This document shows, piece by piece, positions 60,653-64,000 of a stretch of DNA of 64,000 nucleotides (the first letter of the stretch is position 1; every line of letters begins with the position of its first letter). The notes under the pieces were generated by a model, which made no database searches, had not been told where the DNA came from, and saw only the letters and a program-made list of their open reading frames with translations. Made by a program: the position numbers and the translations under genes. Location: contig NZ_JFHD01000024.1 in the NCBI RefSeq assembly GCF_000698575.1, positions 36,840 through 100,839 of the forward strand. Direction: 5' to 3'. The stretch is from Caballeronia zhejiangensis. Lineage in GTDB: Bacteria > Pseudomonadota > Gammaproteobacteria > Burkholderiales > Burkholderiaceae.

Positions 60653-60687
60653 AGATATGTCGTAAAACATATCTAAAGATATATATC
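60653..60687. promoter_or_regulatory. PadR operator candidate: two dyads before the padR-like gene
   Basis: AGATATGT (60653-60660) and ACATATCT (60667-60674) are perfect inverted repeats six bases apart, followed by the perfect 10-base palindrome GATATATATC (60678-60687). Together they form an AT-rich block 12 bases from the PadR start codon. The ATAT-rich dyads resemble PadR-type binding sites, so autorepression of the padR/SIP pair is likely. Confidence 0.75.
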
Positions 60688-60791
60688 GTAAGAGTGTCTG
60701 TCAAGAAGATCTTCTTAGGATCGATCGGCGGACGCGCGCATTTTGAACGCCGCATACAATGGCCCGCATTGTCTTTTGCACACATAAATCC

Positions 60792-61373
60792 ATGAGCCAT
60801 TTCCGTCCCGTCAAGCTGGAGCACGCCAGCCGCCTTATCAACCACGGTCCGACCGTTCTCGTCACCAGCGCGCACGGCGCGCGCCGCAACGTGATGGCCG
60901 CCGCCTGGTCGATGCCGGTGGAGTTCACGCCGCCGCGCATCGCCGTCGTGATCGACAAGCGCACCTACACGCGCGAGCTCGCCGCCGCGAGCGGCACGTT
61001 CGGCATCGTCGTGCCGGGTGCGGCGATGATCGATCTCACGTACGCCGTCGGCTCGACGAGCGGGCGCGAGATCGACAAGTTCGAGGCCTTCGGAATCGAC
61101 ATCGTGGAAGGGCCGGTGCTCGGTCTGCCGCTCATCGAAACGAATTGCGCGGCTTGGCTCGAATGCAGGCTGATCGACGAGAAGCACACGGAAGACGCCT
61201 ACGACACCTGTTTTGCCGAAGTCGTCGCAGCCGCTGCCGATTCGCGCGTGTTCGTCGACGGCCACTGGATCATCGACGAATCGAATCAGCCGCTACACAC
61301 GATTCACCATCTCGGCGCGGGGAAGTTCGTGCGCGCGTCGTCGATGGAGCAGGCGAAGCCGCTTGCGCGCTGA
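60792..61373 (+). CDS. Flavin reductase-like protein (FMN-binding split barrel)
   Basis: 193 residues from ATG 60792 (MSHFRPVKLEHASRLINHGPTVLVTSAHGARRNVMAAAW). The flavin-reductase-like fold is indicated by NHGPTVLVTS, WSMPVEFTPPRIAVVIDKRTYTRELAAASGTFGIVVPGA, and the later LECRLIDEK. Members bind FMN and can be NAD(P)H:flavin reductases or work with a partner monooxygenase. No partner is adjacent. A divergent promoter with the padR-like gene lies between them (151 bases). Confidence 0.88.
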   Translation: MSHFRPVKLEHASRLINHGPTVLVTSAHGARRNVMAAAWSMPVEFTPPRIAVVIDKRTYTRELAAASGTFGIVVPGAAMIDLTYAVGSTSGREIDKFEAFGIDIVEGPVLGLPLIETNCAAWLECRLIDEKHTEDAYDTCFAEVVAAAADSRVFVDGHWIIDESNQPLHTIHHLGAGKFVRASSMEQAKPLAR

Positions 61374-61479
61374 CGCCGTCGATGCGCCCCTGGACACGGC
61401 TAGCAAACCTTGCCGCGCGGCAGAAACGGCATCGAATTATGGTATTAAGCACGTTGCATCCAATATTCAAAACCGTTCC

Positions 61480-62079
61480 ATGCATTCGAGCTCCCAGGCC
61501 GCGCTCCTTTTGCTCGGCATCGTCATCATCCTGATCACGCCCGGACCGACCAACACACTGCTCGCGACCGCGGGCTTGCGTCGCGGCGTCAGGCGCGCCA
61601 CGCCGCTCATGGCCGCCGAGCTCGCCGGCTACCTCATCGCAATTTCCGTCTGGGGCTATCTCGTCACGCACGCGGCCGGCTTTCTCACCTGGCTCCCGAC
61701 ATTTCTGCGCGTCGCGTGCAGCGTCTACATCGCCTATCTCGCCGTCCTGATGTGGCGCACCGCCGTCTCCCTGCCGACGTCCGCGCAAAAGACGGTCGGC
61801 ATGCGCACCCTCTTCGTCACCACATTGCTCAATCCAAAGGCGATGCTCTTCGCGAGCGCGATCTTTCCGGCCAGCGCCTTCGGCAATGCCGTCGTTTATC
61901 TTCAGACGATGTCGATCTTCGCCGCCGCGCTGATTCCGATCGGCTTTCTGTGGATCACCTTCGGCGCGGCGCTCGGCACCGGGCGTCTCGCGTGGCTGAG
62001 TCCCGAGCGCGTTCAGCGCGGGGCATCGATCGTGCTGGCCACGTTCTCCATCGCGCTTGCGTGGACGGCGCTTCACTGA
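61480..62079 (+). CDS. LysE/RhtB-family amino acid exporter
   Basis: 199 residues with six hydrophobic helices. The family opening is LLLLGIVIILITPGPTNTLLATAGLRRGVRRATPLMAAELAGY, followed by YLAVLMWRTA and FVTTLLNPKAMLFASAIFPASAF. LysE-type exporters release amino acids or analogues. The NPKAxLFxxxxFP motif is intact. It starts 106 bases after the flavin reductase gene and ends 34 bases before the methyltransferase gene on the same strand. Confidence 0.92.
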   Translation: MHSSSQAALLLLGIVIILITPGPTNTLLATAGLRRGVRRATPLMAAELAGYLIAISVWGYLVTHAAGFLTWLPTFLRVACSVYIAYLAVLMWRTAVSLPTSAQKTVGMRTLFVTTLLNPKAMLFASAIFPASAFGNAVVYLQTMSIFAAALIPIGFLWITFGAALGTGRLAWLSPERVQRGASIVLATFSIALAWTALH

Positions 62080-62113
62080 AGCGATAAAACGAACAGCGAA
62101 ATCTGGAGACTGA

Positions 62114-62881
62114 ATGACCTCTCATCGGCGCGATCCCCTCGACAAGAAAGTTCCGCACGAGCCGCTCACCTCCTACTACGCCGACGAATCGAAAAGGCGC
62201 GTCTGGCTGCGCGGCATCTTCGACCGCACCGCATCCGACTACGACGCGATCGAACGCGTGATGGCGCTCGGTTCCGGTTCGTGGTATCGAAATCGCGCGC
62301 TGCGATCGGCGGGACTCGCGCGTGGCATGCGCGTGCTCGATGTCGGCATGGGAACGGGGCTCGTCACGAGGGAAGCGGTCGCGATCACCGGCGATCCGGC
62401 GCTCGTGACGGGCGTCGATCCGAGTCCGGGCATGGTCGGCGAGGCGCATCTGCCGATCGGCGTGCAAACGCGCATCGGCACGGCGGAAGATCTGCCGTGC
62501 GAGAACGCCGCCTACGATTTTCTGAGCATGGGCTTCGCGCTGCGTCATGTAAGCGATCTTTCGAAGGCCTTCGACGAATACTTCCGCGTGCTCGCGCCCG
62601 GCGGACGGCTCTGCGTGCTGGAAATCACGCGGCCCGGGCATGGTATCGGCATCGCTGCACTGAAGTTCTATATGCGCGGCGTCGTGCCGACGATCGCGCG
62701 CATCGTCGGCAAGAAAGGGGAAAGCGTCGAGTTGATGCGCTATTACTGGGACACGATCGAGGCCTGCGTGCCGCCCGCCGATGTGATCGCCGCGATCGAG
62801 CGCGCCGGTTTCATCGACGTGCGCCGCGACGTCGAGCTCGGCATCTTTTCCGCTTATTGCGCGACGAAACCGGCGCGCTGA
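62114..62881 (+). CDS. UbiE/COQ5-type SAM-dependent methyltransferase
   Basis: 255 residues; GGAG six bases before the ATG 62114. The UbiE pattern is FDRTASDYDAIERVMALGSGSWYRNRALR, SAM motif I RVLDVGMGTGLVTREAV, VTGVDPSPGMVGEA, DFLSMGFALRHVSDLSKAFDEYFRVLAPGGRLCVLEITRP. Menaquinone/ubiquinone C-methyltransferases share these. A shift in CVLEITRPGHG and the position beside an aryl-polyene-like hotdog gene (28-base convergent overlap) suggest that it may methylate a polyene or lipid head group instead. Confidence 0.85.
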   Translation: MTSHRRDPLDKKVPHEPLTSYYADESKRRVWLRGIFDRTASDYDAIERVMALGSGSWYRNRALRSAGLARGMRVLDVGMGTGLVTREAVAITGDPALVTGVDPSPGMVGEAHLPIGVQTRIGTAEDLPCENAAYDFLSMGFALRHVSDLSKAFDEYFRVLAPGGRLCVLEITRPGHGIGIAALKFYMRGVVPTIARIVGKKGESVELMRYYWDTIEACVPPADVIAAIERAGFIDVRRDVELGIFSAYCATKPAR

Positions 62882-63309
62882 GCGGCGTCGAGAATCACCG
62901 CAGCGCGGCCGCTCAGCAGCAGCCGGCCTGCGCAGTGAACGGTGAAGCGGTAGAGCACGGTGTTGTCGTCGCCGCCCATGCGTTGGGCTTCGATATCGAG
63001 CGGGGCGTCGAGCGTGTCGAGCCGGTCGATGTGCGTTTCCACGCCACGCACGCTGGTCAGCATCCCGACGCGCGGTCTCGCTTCGTTCGATGCGACGAGC
63101 GCGCCATGCGCCGCCATCGCCTGCGCCGCGTATTCGATGCCGCATACCGACGCGAGACGTCCCTTCGAGCGCAAAGGATTATCCGGCGAAACATGACTCG
63201 TCGCGGTGCAGCGGATGCGCTTTGCATCCCACGCGACGACGCCATCCAGCAGACACATGGAGCCGCTATGCGGAATGCGCGCGGCGATCCAGTCGCGGCC
63301 GAACATCAT
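62854..63309 (-). CDS. Hotdog-fold dehydratase-like protein (FabZ/ApeP type)
   Basis: 151 residues, ATG 63309, sharing ATGA with the stop of the ketosynthase-like gene. The pattern is PHSGSMCLLDGVVAWDAKRIRCTATSHVSPDNPLR, then GIEYAAQAMAAHGAL, then VGMLTSVRGVETHIDRLD. The PHSGSMCLLD His is at the usual hotdog catalytic place. It resembles the small dehydratases of aryl-polyene clusters (ApeP-like). It most likely acts on ACP-bound 3-hydroxyacyl chains in the cytosol. Confidence 0.78.
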   Translation of the reverse strand: MMFGRDWIAARIPHSGSMCLLDGVVAWDAKRIRCTATSHVSPDNPLRSKGRLASVCGIEYAAQAMAAHGALVASNEARPRVGMLTSVRGVETHIDRLDTLDAPLDIEAQRMGGDDNTVLYRFTVHCAGRLLLSGRAAVILDAAQRAGFVAQ

Positions 63310-64000
63310 GACGGCTCGACGCTCACGGCGAGCTGCGTGCCGTCGAGATAATCCAGCACGACGTTCGCCGCCCGCCGATGCGCCAGCGCGTCGAGCAACG
63401 GCAGCGCGCGCGCGGCGGGATTCGACAGGCGCAGCGCTTCGAGATCGGCATCGGCGAAAGCGGAAGCGTCCTCGTCCGACAGATGCGCTTCGATGCGCCC
63501 GAGCGTCCGATCGCTCTCATGCGGCGCGAGCACCAGCGCGACGCCGAACGCATCGACGATGGGACGCACTTGGCGCAACGGCTCGGGATAGTCCGTGTCG
63601 TAGGCGACGAGCAGCGTCGCGGCGCCATCGACGCTCACTTGCGCGAGGCTTTCCAGCAAGCCGGCCGCGAAGCTGCCGTCGTACGCGCACAGCACGTTCG
63701 ATGCGGCCATTGCGCGCGTCGCGATGCTCCAGTAGCCCGCGGGCGCGTTGTGGACCGAGTTGTGGAAGCGCGTCGGCGAGAGCTGCGGTTCGGCGCTCGC
63801 GAGGGTTTCGCAGATCGCGTGGAAATTCCCGCCATCGCCGCCGGATGCCGCGAACACGGCGGCGAGCGTCGCGGCGTCGCGGCCGCTCTGCGCGACCGCT
63901 TCGTGCGCGGCAGCGAGCGCCGCGCGCACGACCGGCCCGGTGCGGCGGCGTTCGGCCGGCGGCAGACCGGCGGGCGCGGGCAGCACGGTTTGAGCGGCGT
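63306..64000 (-). CDS. Beta-ketoacyl synthase-like protein, chain-length-factor type (partial)
   Basis: At least 231 residues; the frame is open to the right edge, so the N-terminus lies outside the window. The visible part reads LPPAERRRTGPVVRAALAAAHEAVAQSG, AVFAASGGDGGNFHAICETL, PQLSPTRFHNSVHNAPAGYWSIATRAMAASNVLCAYDGSFAAGLLESL. The NSVHNAPAGYWSIATR segment and short C-terminus match the ketosynthase-like subunits of aryl polyene clusters (ApeC-like), whose active-site Cys is often absent. It is coupled to the hotdog gene. It probably sets or helps polyene chain synthesis. Confidence 0.78.
   Translation of the reverse strand, partial: AAQTVLPAPAGLPPAERRRTGPVVRAALAAAHEAVAQSGRDAATLAAVFAASGGDGGNFHAICETLASAEPQLSPTRFHNSVHNAPAGYWSIATRAMAASNVLCAYDGSFAAGLLESLAQVSVDGAATLLVAYDTDYPEPLRQVRPIVDAFGVALVLAPHESDRTLGRIEAHLSDEDASAFADADLEALRLSNPAARALPLLDALAHRRAANVVLDYLDGTQLAVSVEPS

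Noticed and set aside
1..64000. tRNA genes, CRISPR arrays, insertion sequences and prophage
   Set aside because: No cloverleaf-like sequence, spaced direct repeats, transposase or integrase was found on reading the genes and intergenic spaces.

Overview
The window is a stretch of a GC-rich betaproteobacterial replicon, most likely from a member of the Burkholderiaceae (Paraburkholderia/Caballeronia type). This rests on family content: DUF3331 and DUF4148 proteins, a fused indolepyruvate:ferredoxin oxidoreductase, YoaK and AaeB/DUF1656/HlyD efflux genes, many LysR regulators, and an aryl-polyene-like hotdog/ketosynthase pair. Start codons include GTG and TTG, and ATGA overlaps are common. I see no rRNA, tRNA, CRISPR array, insertion sequence or prophage. 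It reads as accessory-rich chromosome rather than a mobile island.

Left part (1-15.2 kb): a partial DUF308-like membrane protein, a secreted alpha/beta hydrolase, a DUF4148 protein, a DUF3331 protein and a dipeptide-type binding protein. Then comes the most unusual block (about 4.1-11.4 kb). It holds a LuxR-type regulator fused to a cyclic-nucleotide-binding domain, a class III nucleotide cyclase with TolB-like and TPR regions, a PAP2/haloperoxidase-type enzyme with 11 N-terminal Gly-Gly-Val repeats, a 697-residue subtilase without a signal peptide, and a convergent sigma-factor-like protein. A MHYT-GGDEF-EAL c-di-GMP enzyme, a PP2C phosphatase and a membrane PAP2 phosphatase follow.

Middle (15.3-32.6 kb): a MarR-controlled aromatic-acid efflux operon (FUSC, DUF1656, HlyD, outer-membrane factor) with a palindromic operator candidate; a YoaK protein; a divergent ampR/ampC-like pair; a LysR next to a domain-permuted aconitase-family hydratase and an MFS transporter; and a LysR divergent from a large indolepyruvate oxidoreductase.

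32.6-45 kb: a repeat-bearing intergenic region, a frameshifted gene, a Gfo/Idh/MocA dehydrogenase convergent with a GH2 glycosidase, and a tightly overlapping four-gene operon (carrier protein, acyl-CoA dehydrogenase, amino acid:carrier-protein ligase, DUF1839) whose product is unknown. A DUF218 protein, a Mesh1-like HD hydrolase and a UvrA2-type ATPase follow.

45-64 kb: stress and regulatory genes, a GT4/NodB polysaccharide pair, a beta-carbonic anhydrase with a frameshifted SulP bicarbonate/anion transporter, a double-HTH LysR protein, an L,D-transpeptidase, a sugar-acid dehydratase, a YqjI/YqjH-like PadR-ferric reductase pair with a clear operator dyad, a flavin reductase, a LysE exporter and a UbiE-like methyltransferase. 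The right edge enters an aryl-polyene-like fatty acid cluster.
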